Notes: generated from the sequence alone by a model not told the origin. 25,000 bases of DNA from Owenia fusiformis (GCA_903813345.2 CAIIXF020000222.1:1-25000); one strand, 5' to 3'. Shown: positions 12,101 to 19,095, counted from the first letter of the stretch. Made by a program: numbers and translations.

Positions 12101-13492
12101 AGCACAGCTCGAAAAAGAATTTTTAAGATTCTTATTTTCAAATAGCGGCCATTTTTTGAAAAAAAATGTAATCCTTGATCAATCAAATACCAGTCGACGG
12201 ATTTTGGTTCAAATTTTATATGCTGATGCTTAGAGACAATTGAGCTCTGTTCTAGAAGGAATTTTCAAGATGGCAGCTATTCATCAAAACATGTTTTGTT
12301 CGGTTGATTTGTTACTCCGTGGAGATTGCTATTTTCTAATCTTTTGAATGTTACAGGTGTCCAAGCTTATGCAGACGCCTTGCTGATAATCCCCAAGATC
12401 TTGGCAATCAACTCTGGCTTTGATGCACAAGAGACCATAGTTAAACTGCAGGAGGAGTATGCAGCTGCCAATCAACCTGTTGGTCTAGATATATCATCAG
12501 GTAAAGTCTTTGAAAGTGTTACTATCCACATTTTATTATAGAGATACACCTTCGGTTTCAACCTTATTTAATTAATCTTAGCTTGCTAAAATTGGTGTAT
12601 ACAATATTTCTGGAGATCACATTAGGTTTCTTTTTATAAATATCTTGTATGTTTTTTACCAAATTTGGCTCAGTTGATCTCCATTTTGCCAAGTGGAATT
12701 CTACAGTATGTAACTCAAATTGCACTTTTCCCTACTCCAAAAATGATAAATTACATATATGGGTCTTGGGACCCCTAATACATGTATATGTAAAAATTGT
12801 ACTTGATCAAAAATATTTCTCATTAATTGATTAATTAATTGATCCGAGTAGAATGAGTTTTTCTAGCTGTTTAATTGACTTTGAATTTTTACATGTAAGC
12901 TTGCAAATCCAAAATTCTTCCGGTTTGTCTCACCTTAATTGTATTTTCATTTTCATAGGGGAAGCATTAGTACCTTTAGACGCTGGTATACTGGATAACT
13001 ATAGAGTGAAAAAACAGCTTTTACATTCTTGGTAAGTTTAACTAGTACTTCATAAAAGCTTTATAAAATATGATACTGAAGTTATATAACTTAATCGAAG
13101 CAATTAAATGTTGTCCAACAGTTTTGGAAAATGGTATTAATTTCATTTGGTTTAATCCCACTTCACCCCATCCATATAAAGAAATTAAAACATGATTATT
13201 TGCCTTCACTTTAAAAAAAATCAACATCTGGTCCCTCCACTAAATAAAATTTTTTTTTTTAGTTATTGACAATACTGTTAGCATAGGAGAACTTTCTAGA
13301 AAGATGGCAAAATAGATGTCAGTAGTAGTGTTTGGTCTATAGTATTATTATTGCACTTTTAATTCCTCATTTATAACTCACTTGAATAAATGTTTAATAA
13401 AGAATGCTCTTTTTTCCAGTACTGTGATAGCAAGCAATTTACTCCTGGTGGATGAAATCATGCGAGCTGGAATGTCTTCCCTTAAAGGATGA
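15..13492 (+). CDS. CCT6: T-complex protein 1 subunit zeta (CCT6), 3' part, 8 exons, 5'-truncated by window edge
   Basis: Zeta subunit of the cytosolic ATP-dependent chaperonin TRiC/CCT, which folds actin, tubulin and other proteins. CDS joins 15-125, 2422-2581, 9975-10154, 10318-10465, 11770-11862, 12357-12500, 12959-13031 and 13420-13492; every junction is GT-AG and reading phase is continuous. It encodes 326 residues, corresponding to about residues 206-531 of the 531-residue human CCT6A: most of the apical domain, then the intermediate and C-terminal equatorial domains. Visible family signatures are [40 protein letters not shown]-type text (here [15 protein letters not shown]), the equatorial GAGA..E nucleotide-site motif in exon 5, and the C-terminus [13 protein letters not shown]. 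The Asp of RDGLRAVKN is at the expected place for the ATP-hydrolysis aspartate. No frameshift or stop is seen, so the gene looks functional. Introns range from 163 bp to 7.4 kb; the long one hosts a GPCR gene on the other strand. Confidence 0.97.
190..822. mobile_element. piggyBac-like non-autonomous DNA transposon, 633 bp, TTAA-flanked
   Basis: Begins CCTTTACCATGCTGCC and ends GGCAGCACGCTAAAGG, which are imperfect inverted repeats of each other. It is flanked by TTAA at 186-189 and 823-826. Removing the element and one TTAA rebuilds the local tandem unit CAGCAATTTAATAGGAC, so the insertion is precise and the empty site is known. TTAA target choice and termini starting CC are piggyBac-superfamily traits. 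On the minus strand 471-563 is a 30-codon acidic frame starting [15 protein letters not shown], possibly a remnant of a transposase N-terminus; no transposase catalytic domain is present. Confidence 0.75.
471..563 (-). pseudogene. Short acidic frame, possible transposase N-terminal remnant
   Basis: Thirty codons from ATG (563-561) to TAA (473-471), inside the TTAA-flanked element. The peptide is rich in Asp and Glu, like the acidic leader of many piggyBac-type transposases. That comparison is from general knowledge of the family, not an alignment; it may be chance. Confidence 0.25.
826..1048 (+). repeat. Minisatellite of ~28-bp units (ACAGCAATTTAATAGGACGTATCTA type)
   Basis: Successive degenerate copies at about 835, 863, 890, 919, 945 and 990, with core CAGYRATTTRATAGGACRTATC. 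Copies left of the piggyBac-like element (about 155-189) belong to the same array. Confidence 0.75.
1052..1204. mobile_element. 153-bp MITE with TTA target duplications
   Basis: Starts CAGGGGTTTCACTAG and ends CTAATGAAACCCCTG, near-perfect 15-bp terminal inverted repeats. It is flanked by TTA at 1049-1051 and 1205-1207. Removing it restores the surrounding repeat text ATTTAGTATTACATATCTAAC. A 3-bp TTA duplication suggests a PIF/Harbinger-type element; the CAGGGG terminus alone would also suit hAT, which makes 8-bp duplications, so Harbinger is preferred. No coding capacity. Confidence 0.7.
1284..1574 (+). repeat. 97-bp tandem repeat, three copies
   Basis: Units at 1284-1380, 1381-1477 and 1478-1574 (the last diverging at its end), each holding TGCTGTGATTTAATATTAC, CCTCCTGATGTATCTAAAT and AGGATGTATC. 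A partial earlier copy lies at 1207-1283. The unit is itself made of three of the ~28-bp minisatellite motifs, so this is a higher-order period of the same array. Confidence 0.85.
1853..2156. repeat. Inverted-repeat (foldback) element, ~300 bp
   Basis: The left arm 1853-1890 reads TTATCC...CCAAGTAGAGTTTT; the right arm 2124-2156 is its reverse complement with few changes. The centre contains the 20-bp minisatellite. Likely a MITE or foldback element; no clean target duplication was identified. Confidence 0.5.
1978..2050 (+). repeat. 20-bp minisatellite, 3.6 copies
   Basis: Near-perfect copies of CGAAGCGGGAAGATATGCAC at 1978-1997, 1998-2017 and 2018-2037, then a partial copy. It creates the artificial repetitive frames seen here. 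Confidence 0.9.
2422..2581 (+). CDS. CCT6: CCT6 exon
   Basis: Acceptor TTTTCAG ends at 2421; donor GT at 2582. Encodes [17 protein letters not shown] through GFIVINQK, apical domain, very close to human CCT6A. Ends in phase 0 at the conserved INQK|GID junction. Confidence 0.96.
2586..2755 (+). repeat. 85-bp tandem duplication just inside CCT6 intron
   Basis: 2586-2670 and 2671-2755 are diverged copies sharing GTCAATCAGG, TCATCAGATCATTTCTAC and CTTAGAACAA-type text. The unit begins four bases inside the intron. TTTATT at 2736-2741 is an AATAAA on the minus strand and could serve the 3' end of the GPCR gene. Confidence 0.75.
3039..3995 (-). CDS. Rhodopsin-like (class A) G-protein-coupled receptor, single exon, orphan
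   Basis: An intact 318-residue seven-helix receptor for the plasma membrane. Predicted helices are near residues 16-41, 50-73, 91-118, 136-156, 180-205, 236-258 and 262-285. Visible motifs: NST glycosylation site at 2-4; Asp60 in helix 2 (D2.50); Cys92 with Cys168 for the extracellular disulfide; ERY at 116-118; Trp144 (W4.50); NPWIY at 277-281, followed by a basic helix 8 (YHRRYRRAM). Two class hallmarks are altered: helix 1 has Gly31-Lys32 where GN is usual, and helix 6 lacks CWxP. The ligand is unknown; the [14 protein letters not shown] text resembles amine, adenosine and opsin-type receptors in general. The gene is intronless and lies inside a CCT6 intron on the opposite strand. The ATG chosen is also where the upstream tandem duplications align. 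Confidence 0.9.
   Translation of the reverse strand: MNSTLEQEMATNHVYMFLVIYTFIIIFIITGKSLVLWMVYKVLSLHTVTNMFTAHLSMIDLITGVLALPLSMITNLILPHMNDIHVQSKYLCLVQKFLILSCNGISVLGLLGIAIERYIAIIHPLRYSTMMAAKNAKIILVTFWTYAISLNLLLFIDGFNDYEPGQRCTMKSTLNPIYSTFYKLNILAVVILTIIMYSRISWVSIKHRRAIISQLASIDNARAVAYAKEHSALRTTTLVYIIFVIMYGQAMIMLTLNVNGVIMSISEAILQLNSGVNPWIYVLYHRRYRRAMRIALNMKPKVTDSPDTGVTSHPENAM
3923..4464. repeat. ~136-bp tandem repeat made from the GPCR start region, four copies
   Basis: Copy 0 (3923-4058) contains the first ~24 GPCR codons and its leader. Copies 1 (4059-4194), 2 (4195-4329) and 3 (4330-4464) lie upstream of the gene. All share AATCTAGTTCTG, TTCTGAGCTGTAA and GTCCTATAATTCTATGATGA-type text. Copy 1 keeps an ATG and 27 codons; copies 2 and 3 have lost the ATG and carry a one-base deletion, and resemble each other most. 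Confidence 0.9.
4048..4131 (-). pseudogene. Duplicated GPCR N-terminal fragment with open frame (27 codons)
   Basis: In tandem copy 1 the ATG at 4131-4129 opens [20 protein letters not shown]..., clearly homologous to the GPCR start [20 protein letters not shown], and stops at TAG 4050-4048. It lies just upstream of the GPCR on the same strand and would act as an upstream open reading frame if the transcript starts beyond it. Too short to be a receptor. Confidence 0.7.
4523..4551. other. Perfect 12-bp hairpin at left transposon end
   Basis: TGATGCAACAAC, loop ATCAA, then GTTGTTGCATCA. The same 12-mer marks the inner edge of both arms, so it may be a transposase binding site; the hairpin would be visible in single-stranded form. 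Confidence 0.7.
5065..5082 (+). repeat. Poly-C run of 18
   Basis: Homopolymer inside the 1.85-kb transposon. Its length may be unreliable in the assembly. Confidence 0.9.
6497..7281. mobile_element. hAT-type non-autonomous DNA transposon, 785 bp
   Basis: Starts TAGGGATCCCACGAT and ends ATCGTGGGATCCCTA, perfect 15-bp terminal inverted repeats. It is flanked by perfect 8-bp duplications GTGTACAT (6489-6496 and 7282-7289). Eight-base duplications with TAGGG/CAGGG-type termini are hAT characteristics. Subterminal regions are rich in ATCGATA/TATCG variants, as is common for hAT transposase binding. No transposase frame is visible, and an 11-C run lies at 7164-7174. Confidence 0.85.
7290..9974 (+). 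other. CCT6 intron remainder, no gene recognised
   Basis: AT-rich intronic sequence. Noted: a 24-codon frame at 7440-7514 in a CAAATATGGCGG context, unconvincing; a minus-strand frame at 8028-8258 without recognisable domain; two copies of ATTAGRCATTCCCACCT near 8809 and 8921; a 22-bp perfect palindrome at 9585-9606. A T-run then acceptor TATAG leads to the next CCT6 exon. Confidence 0.6.
9585..9606. other. 22-bp perfect palindrome
   Basis: Begins TAGTCTGAATA and is its own reverse complement. Could form a cruciform; function unknown. Confidence 0.8.
9975..10154 (+). CDS. CCT6: CCT6 exon
   Basis: Sixty codons, phase 0 at both ends, after a T-rich tract and TATAG. Encodes [33 protein letters not shown] and LVYEHVL, apical domain. 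Confidence 0.97.
10318..10465 (+). CDS. CCT6: CCT6 exon
   Basis: Acceptor TTTTAG ends at 10317. Encodes [31 protein letters not shown] and [13 protein letters not shown]; ends with one base of the next Gly codon before donor GTTAG. Covers the end of the apical and the intermediate domain. Confidence 0.97.
10477..10637. repeat. Inverted-repeat element with G-rich arms in CCT6 intron
   Basis: Left arm text CTGTAGCCAGCTTTT, GGAGGGGGAGC and AAAATCATGCA is mirrored on the right by TGCATGATTTT, GCTCCCCCTTTGGCTACA. A small foldback or MITE; it includes a run of 9 G. Confidence 0.6.
10813..11764 (+). repeat. 136-bp tandem array, seven near-identical copies, abutting the CCT6 exon-5 splice acceptor
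   Basis: Units start at 10813, 10949, 11085, 11221, 11357, 11493 and 11629 (7 x 136 = 952 bp). The last ends four bases before acceptor AG 11768-11769. Copies differ at only a few sites: GCCATTAGC in copies 1-2 against GCCGTTAGC in 3-7, a TATTAAC change in copy 7, and small differences at the left edge. Such homogeneity points to recent expansion and probable length polymorphism. Only the last copy continues into TTTTAG; the others continue TTGATGATG and lack a usable acceptor. Confidence 0.95.
11770..11862 (+). CDS. CCT6: CCT6 exon
   Basis: Encodes the nucleotide-site text [16 protein letters not shown] and VKGRARLG. The acceptor AG (11768-11769) lies only four bases after the end of the 136-bp tandem array, so the last repeat copy supplies the polypyrimidine and branch-point region. 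Confidence 0.96.
11950..12280 (+). repeat. Diverged ~144-bp repeats in CCT6 intron
   Basis: Related blocks start near 11951, 12096 and 12238, sharing GGAATTTTCAAGATGGC, TGCTGATGCYTAGAGACA and TGGTTCAAA. Old triplication, no coding. Confidence 0.65.
12357..12500 (+). CDS. CCT6: CCT6 exon
   Basis: Acceptor TTACAG ends at 12356; donor G|GTAAAG at 12501. Encodes [20 protein letters not shown] and the following helix to VGLDISSG, equatorial domain. Confidence 0.97.
12959..13031 (+). CDS. CCT6: CCT6 exon
   Basis: Acceptor TTCATAG ends at 12958. Encodes [19 protein letters not shown] through LLHS, then two bases of a Cys codon before donor GTAAG. Equatorial domain. Confidence 0.96.
13420..13492 (+). 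CDS. CCT6: CCT6 terminal exon and stop
   Basis: Acceptor TTTTTCCAG ends at 13419. The first base completes Cys, then [20 protein letters not shown] and LKG, stop TGA at 13490-13492. Matches the family C-terminus exactly in length. Confidence 0.97.
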
Positions 13493-13634
13493 TCTTGACA
13501 TAATATAGGACTCTTAGTATTATCTAGTATCAGTGTTATTATCTATTTGCCTCTATCAGTGCTTGGATGTCATGACATTTGTCTCCTGTAAAATGGACAG
13601 ATGTTTGATAATGTGGATGCTACCTAAGTACTTA

Positions 13635-13860
13635 TACAGTACTGTTAAACCTATGATGATGAACACCTCCATAAGTGGAACACTTTTCCAAGTCCCATAA
13701 CTCAAAACTGGACCTCTGTTAGTTGAACACCCTCATTTGTGAAACACTTCAAAGTTCATTGACCCATTTCTTTATAACGTCAAATTAACTTCTGTAGGTG
13801 GAACATCTCCAAAGTTGAACACTTTTAGACGTACAAAAGGTGGTCAACTAACACAGGATT
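13635..13860 (+). repeat. Degenerate repeat in CCT6 3'UTR, possible pogo-type transposon end
   Basis: The stretch starts TACAGTACTGTTAAACC and then holds irregularly spaced variants of GAACACCTC and GTGGAACACTT (about 13658, 13676, 13724, 13740, 13800, 13815). TA followed by CAGT...AAACC and internal GAACACCTC repeats resembles the ends of pogo/Tigger-like Tc1-mariner elements. I found no matching right end, so this is a remnant at best. Confidence 0.3.
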
Positions 13861-14386
13861 TGGCGCACATCATCGTAAAATACTCCTTCCCATTTGACAC
13901 GTGTGTTCAGTTAAACCGAGAGATACATGTACTTGTTAAAAAATTAGAAATTTTTGCAATCGATGAAAGAGACAATGTTTGCTTTGTGTTTTGTGTAACC
14001 AAATTAAGATGAGTGTGAAATCACTAAAACAAGACATTCAAGTACAAGTTACAATAAAATACAATTATGCAGTGTTCATACTTAATTTGAAATAATATTA
14101 ATGTACTACATATTGAATCGTTGTGAACATTCAATGAAATGACCTGGTTAGTTTTTCTGTTTTGTCACCTATTTAAAAAAATATTTAATTTCATCTCATA
14201 TTTTATTTTGCTGCATCCACTGCTGAAACGTGTCCAGTTTTTGCCAAAGAGCAGAGTAACAAGAATGTTCAGTGTCTCAAGTTTTTTATTATTAAGTTAA
14301 ATTGTTTTGTGAAATATAAAATGATGTGGTTTGCTGAGTTGTAAGAATGTATATTCATTTTTTGTACAATTTTCAAATGTAAATTA

Positions 14387-14392
14387 AATAAA
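14387..14392 (+). terminator. AATAAA polyadenylation signal of CCT6
   Basis: Canonical AATAAA about 900 bases past the CCT6 stop. An earlier AATAAA at 14053-14058 could give a shorter transcript. Confidence 0.6.
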
Positions 14393-14433
14393 CAACTTTT
14401 GTATATTATTAATGTGAAAAATTGTTCTTATGT

Positions 14434-14622
14434 TTATTCTGTTATTGTCATCAAGGGTGGTATCGTTTCCAGTAGTGGAGTAGTGACATATTTAGTTTCC
14501 AACTTTTGCTGTCGACGGTGTTCGGCGGACAACGCCTGGGATAAATGGCAGGTCGTGACATTTTGCATGTTAGTATCTTGTTCTTGATTTTCCAAACCAG
14601 GATACAGTCGATCAGAATCCAG
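14434..14622 (-). CDS. Candidate terminal exon of a minus-strand gene (unrecognised protein)
   Basis: Acceptor TTACTTATTTAG (minus strand) ends at 14623; 62 codons then TAA at 14436-14434. The frame reads LDSDRLYPGLENQEQDTN..., hydrophilic with varied composition like a real protein C-terminus. The stop overlaps an AATAAA on the minus strand, and the CCT6 polyadenylation site is just downstream, so the two genes would be tail-to-tail. Caveat: a second minus frame over the same bases is also open (WILIDCILVWKIK...) but is Trp/Cys/Lys-rich and looks less natural. No homologue recognised. Confidence 0.4.
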   Translation of the reverse strand: MDSDRLYPGLENQEQDTNMQNVTTCHLSQALSAEHRRQQKLETKYVTTPLLETIPPLMTITE

Positions 14623-14821
14623 CTAAATAAGTAAAATTGCAATAACTACGCTTTACTACATCATATTACTCAAATAATCCTAATAAAATCTAGCACTTTA
14701 TAAATATATACATTGTGACCTATAACATAGAAACTCATCTCTACGTCCAATCATTGATCATGTCTTGTGAACTGTTCGCAAACAATGTCGATGTTTGCGT
14801 TTCCACTAATGACAGGATTAC

Positions 14822-14875
14822 CACGAATTTCCAGTGTCCAGTAACGGATCTATGTTTCTTTTCATAACTTGTACT
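14822..14875 (-). CDS. Candidate penultimate 54-nt exon of the same minus-strand gene
   Basis: Acceptor CCTTCCCTACCCGTAG, 18 codons (STSYEKKHRSVTGHWKFV), donor GTG|GTAATC. It is phase 0 at both ends, so it joins directly in frame to the exon at 14434-14622. Alternative: the overlapping frame 14818-15006 (minus), starting MARSKDSLKLGVY with a good Kozak context, could be a first exon using the same donor, but then the downstream exon must be read in its less natural frame. Upstream exons were not resolved. Confidence 0.3.
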
Positions 14876-15230
14876 CTACGGGTAGGGAAGGTATCGTAGG
14901 GAATTGCCTTTTGCAAGAGTTTCATACACAATAATTGTGCTTCTTTAAAAGAGATCGTCATGTATACTCCGAGTTTGAGAGAATCCTTTGATCTAGCCAT
15001 AACCAATCAGAATTTGGTCGATTAAAATCTAGTTACCCAAATCAAAAAATCATTCACTGAATTTTATACGTTCATATGTCCCCGCATTTATTTCATAACT
15101 GAAACTCTCATTAAAGGCCATGGCAGCTACCATCACTCAGTTCTAGTTATCTAAAATGCGGGGTAAAATGTAATATGGCATCCTAGTCACGAGCTTGAAA
15201 TAAACCTTCAACCACTCTTCTTCACGGACT

Positions 15231-15334
15231 ATGTCTAGGTACGCCCCTGAAGTACATATATTTGAACATCCACGTTCTACAACCAATCTTGTTCCAGAGA
15301 ACTGGAGAACGCGAAGTGGCATATTAGAACGAGG
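15231..15334 (+). CDS. Candidate 5' exon of the downstream basic-protein gene
   Basis: An ATG with A at -3, preceded by an in-frame TAA, opens 34 codons (MSRYAPEVHIFEHPRSTTNL and on to SGILER). It runs into donor GAACGAGG|GTAAAA in phase 2. Composition is protein-like and it lies just upstream of the long plus-strand frame. Joining it is unsolved: a direct in-frame acceptor needs one leading base (for example before 15732), or a 25-nt microexon at 15561-15585 would carry phase 2 to phase 0 and meet ATG 15651. The minus-strand frame 15143-15367 overlaps and competes. Confidence 0.35.
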
Positions 15335-15650
15335 GTAAAACAAGGTCCCGTGGATACATTTGGGCATCGCGTTAGCACTGTTGCGAACAAGAAGAATGTT
15401 TGTACACTAATAACGAAACCCTTTAACTACTTAAGAGAACAACTCGGAGCAAACAAGAACCAGGCGATTGTTTCTATTGTCCAAAACAAAAGATGTAACA
15501 ACTTTTAGAGTGACAATCGTATTTCTTATCTCACCTTACGAGCATAATAATATGCTTTAGCACCTCGAGCGCAAAGTCTAGATCGGTAAAGGTCTCTTTT
15601 AAGAAGCCAAACGAATGTTACGGGTGATATTTCAACATTTGGGGATAAAG

Positions 15651-17219
15651 ATGATCACTAATCATCCGCAAGAAACTTCGCAAGCTTCGAAACTTGCAGT
15701 GTACCGAGAGCAGAAGAAGCTATCACATAGACTAGATAAAATATCAATATGTGAGGAAAGAGCACGGAAACACAGCAACGCCTATCAGAGACGCGTAGAG
15801 TATGAACTATTTGGCCACCCTGTACGTAAATCCACAGGGCGGTACAATAAAAGCTACAAAGAAAAACGAAATCGTGTGTTAGATACCAAAAACGGGACGG
15901 AGACCCATTCTATGGTAAAATTACCAACTATAAAGCAGGATGCGGTACGGTCTCGAAGATCTAAGAAGCGCAGGGTCCAGTCCCCAGATATCGCTGTATT
16001 TCCGAACATTTCGGCTGCCCAAAGCGTGGATAACATCCTCGATGAAAGGCAAGTGAAGTACATGCCAAGAAATGTTGATATTAAAAAGGAACGAAGACCA
16101 AATGATTCGTTTCAGAGGTTTATAACTGAAAAACAATCCAACTCTGAAAATGATGGTAATCAGAAGCCCCTATTACAAAGTACAGAAGTATCTGGTGGAA
16201 AGGACAGCATGAAAAATACATCCAATGCTAGGAAAAGACGTTTGCTGAAGAAATATGGGAGAAGATGGTTGCGAAAAACAATAAGGAAACCAAAAGGGTC
16301 GGGCCAAAACGTAGGTTGCTCATTTGATATATTATTCGATTTAAAATAATTAGTTTTTGGATGATGAAGACAGTGCTTGTATTTTTCATATTATCAATTT
16401 TGCTAACTACAGTGTATGGCAAAGATTTAAATATTACTAAAATATTTGCTAGAATCACAGCTCATTACTCATTACTGCTGTTTAGACCAAATTACTGGTT
16501 TGTTGAATTTTGAGGGTTGAAACATTGAGATGGGAGAAGATACAAGATGTGGCCTTATGCCCGGAAGTGACCATCTTTTGCATAGGCGTAGTCAAGGAGG
16601 GGGGGGGGGGGGGTGCGATATCATAACAAAATAAAAATACACAATGAGATGGAAGAAGAAAAGAGCTTTAAAATGATTTTTATTTGAAGCTTCTATCGTC
16701 AATTTTGAAGGAAGTTGCATCAATTATTGTAAAATCCAAGATAAATCTTTGACCAAATTGTTTAGCTCGTTATCAGCTTCAACATTTGTTAAACACGTGT
16801 TTCTTACTAAGAATGTCTTCATTTTTCAGAATCCCAAAATACCTAGACATCACTCAGATCCCGAAGAAGAACCTCCAGATCTCACTAATTTCATTTCAAA
16901 AATGCTCGAACAATACAGAACCCAAAAAGACGACAACAACCGCGATACCGATTTCCTGGAGTCAAAAACCAGAAAAAGCAAAAACATCGGCGGTAAATAC
17001 TACGCCTCTACTGCCAAGCTATTTGCTACAGTGAACAATACTAAAGGAATCGGCGATAGGAAGAAGGCAACATCAGAAAACGTGGATATGATTCAGCGGC
17101 GGAGTCGGGGAAGGCGGGATGATAAACATTTCCGAAGGATGAGTGTTGTAATGCAAAACAGCGCAATGTTTGTACAAGGATTAGAATGGGAGAACACGGA
17201 CGAACAAACGACACTTTGA
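15651..17219 (+). CDS. Unrecognised basic, probably nuclear protein; two exons 15651-16310 and 16830-17219
   Basis: Exon A is open from ATG 15615, but ATG 15651 has the better Kozak context (A at -3). Donor CAAAAC|GTAGGT at 16311 and acceptor TTCATTTTTCAG ending 16829 are both phase 0, giving QN|NPKIPRHHSDPEEEPPDL. The product is 349 residues (361 from the upstream ATG). Features numbered from 15615: an Arg/Lys/Glu-rich predicted helix at 26-63; a basic cluster RSRRSKKRRVQSP at 112-124 and another, RKRRLLKKYGRRW, at 206-218, both nuclear-localisation-like; an acidic stretch at the start of exon B; C-terminal TTL, which fits a class I PDZ-binding motif. No domain recognised. The intron contains a 17-G run. 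AATAAA at 17527-17532 would end the transcript. Confidence 0.65.
16590..16620 (+). repeat. Poly-G run next to GGCGTAGTCA repeat text
   Basis: CATAGGCGTAGTCAAGGAG followed by ~17 G. A related GTGGCGTAGCCAG occurs at 21622. GGCGTAGCCA plus a G-run looks like a dispersed repeat; not classified. Confidence 0.5.
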
Positions 17220-17526
17220 CACCTAGTGTGTGTACAAGTTATACTATAGAAACAATATTGACACATTTTGTAGACACAAGCCTGTAAGGTCAATCAAATG
17301 TTACACATGATTTCTAAGTTGTTGAATCTCCCAGCATTTCGTTCGGAGCAACCCTAGTCCTCTCCTGTGCAGATGTTAAAATTACCGGGAATATTAAATT
17401 AGTAGGTTGCTTCAATACACGATGTTGTTTTTTGAAAATGAAATATGTCCAAAAAATTGTCGCAAAATTCGTAAGGAATTGAGAGGAATGACGTTATATT
17501 ATATTATTCCCCGAGTGATCCCCTTA

Positions 17527-17532
17527 AATAAA
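17527..17532 (+). terminator. AATAAA polyadenylation signal after the basic-protein gene
   Basis: First AATAAA downstream of the TGA at 17217-17219, in the text CCCTTAAATAAATG. Consistent with a ~300-base 3'UTR. Confidence 0.45.
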
Positions 17533-18354
17533 TGATTTATTAATGAGGAACGCACTGAACAAATTGCTACGGAGAGTGCCAAACTGTAAAAATATATGAA
17601 CGAGTCAAAAGAAGCTACTATATCGATATACTAGTAATAAAGAATCCCGTATCATTCTTTATATTCTTTATTGGAAATCTAAAAGTATTAATGCATGTTC
17701 TACTTACCCGTACACACGATGCACGAGGGCGAAGCCCGAGTGAGATAGACGTCATTGGCACATGCGTGAATGCCTCCAAATCTAGTAAAGAATGAAAAGG
17801 GGTTCTTTTTGCAATTCAAATTCACTGTCACTCCACTGTGTAAGGAAAGTCATTGTCCACCAATACGCACTGCATTTTATCAATAACGGCACTGCTCAGT
17901 TCATTAAGAAACCATAATTCTTTGTGAAATAATATTTCTGCTCAGTTGACCATATAACTTGAATTCAAGCACTAAAATACTCCAAACTGATTGGCTGAGA
18001 CACACTTGGGATTTTTAAATATATTGTACGTCCATGAATATTTCTTTTACTACATAGTGCAGACGCAAGACATTTGTTTTACTTTCTATACACAGCGAAT
18101 CGTCATCTGTAAATAGAAGAAGTAAAATCATTTGCAATCAAATCTTCAAAGCTTGAATAATAGTAGAAAACGTTTAAAATGATGGGCTGCATGTAAAAAC
18201 GTTAAGGCCAATACGATAAAGAACTATACACAGTAATAATTTTGTGTATGGAGGAAGAAAATAAAACTTTTTACATACTGTACATTTATGTAAGGTTCCA
18301 ATTTTTTGGACCACCTTGTATTTGAATCAATTTTACATGTCGGCGGTGGGTATT
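17533..18354 (+). other. Intergenic, nothing recognised
   Basis: AT-rich. One GC-rich patch at 17718-17745 holds GGGCGAAGCCC, a short perfect hairpin typical of dispersed repeats. No frame or element boundary is convincing. Confidence 0.5.
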
Positions 18355-18588
18355 TTATAAAGTAGTTCTATCAAATGGACGTGCCAGTACCGTCCGTAAT
18401 ATCTTCAGAACGATTTCATCATTTGGATATATTTGACCGTAGGCAACGTGTTCATACGTGATGGGGCAAAATAATTCCTTGTTCACATTACAAGGGCGAA
18501 TGAATCTGAAAAGAATGGAGCATTCGAAGAAAAGCAAGATATATTTGAAAGCACACCTAGTGGCATTGTTTATGATCAATGGATTCAC
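18355..18588 (-). CDS. Small possible gene, terminal exon 18355-18505 with optional 51-nt intron
   Basis: Open from ATG 18588 to TAA for 77 codons. Within it, donor ACTAG|GTGTGC and the strong acceptor CTCCATTCTTTTCAG would remove 51 nt (18556-18506) in frame, giving 60 residues. The part after the acceptor (FIRPCNVNKELFCPITYEHV and on to ARPFDRTTL) looks like real protein; the 17 codons removed are hydrophobic and pyrimidine-rich, as expected of an intron. It may instead be the last exon of a gene with upstream exons not identified. No family recognised. Confidence 0.35.
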   Translation of the reverse strand: MNPLIINNATRCAFKYILLFFECSILFRFIRPCNVNKELFCPITYEHVAYGQIYPNDEIVLKILRTVLARPFDRTTL

Positions 18589-18699
18589 TTTCCTATCATT
18601 TCATTATCTTGATATCTTTGAGATAACATTTATATAGCAGATATAAAAATTTTATTATCGCTATGAAATTATTGACATCATGAAACTCATCTTAAGCAG

Positions 18700-19095
18700 G
18701 TAAGAGATGATATTTTGATGAAAATTATCTTTAAAATAGATGAATTGTTCCTTATTACGGACGAACCACCCCTTTAACTACGAAAACGCATGTAACACAG
18801 CGGTTGAGATCGAGAGATTCAATTAGATAACAATCTGTATTATGTGTCCATCAGTTCAAATAATCCAAATTAGTTTATTTTTAAGGAAAGACAGCATTTT
18901 GAAGTTCTCTTTAAAATGGGTTATTGTTCCTAATTGCGAACCTACAACCCATTCTGATATGATAAAATTGCACACCGCAACGACACCGGTCGGGATACAT
19001 TTCGTTGCCTGATACGATAATACTTTGCCATCTGTTCAAATACGAACCCACCGTCCATTTTACTAAGAAAACAATACGGCGATCGAGGTTTCATT
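18700..19095 (+). repeat. Diverged ~180-bp tandem duplication upstream of the secreted-protein gene
   Basis: CTTTAAAATRGR...TTGTTCC at 18729 and again at 18909; TCAGTTCAAATA at 18850 and TCTGTTCAAATA at 19030; a partial third copy (GAACCCACCGTCC, GGCGATCGAGG) at 19044-19088. It runs up to the likely promoter and 5'UTR of the gene at 19113. Confidence 0.6.

Larger units (their letters stand above)
13493..14405 (+). other. CCT6 3' untranslated region
   Basis: Starts after the TGA. AATAAA signals occur at 14053-14058 and 14387-14392; the second is followed within ~20 bases by a T/A-rich stretch and is the likely main polyadenylation site. The 3'UTR end is inferred, not shown by transcript data. 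It contains the possible transposon remnant at 13635-13860 and lies back-to-back with a candidate minus-strand terminal exon whose stop is at 14434-14436. Confidence 0.65.

Noticed and set aside
14824-14838. LLDTGNS text on the minus strand as a retroelement aspartic protease motif
   Set aside because: It is followed at once by a stop and no protease, reverse transcriptase or integrase text surrounds it; another minus frame here fits splice phase better.
15143-15367. Minus-strand 74-codon frame starting MPKCIHGTLF
   Set aside because: Its antisense plus-strand exon (15231-15334) has better composition, an upstream in-frame stop, a good donor and a fitting neighbour; kept only as a competing reading.
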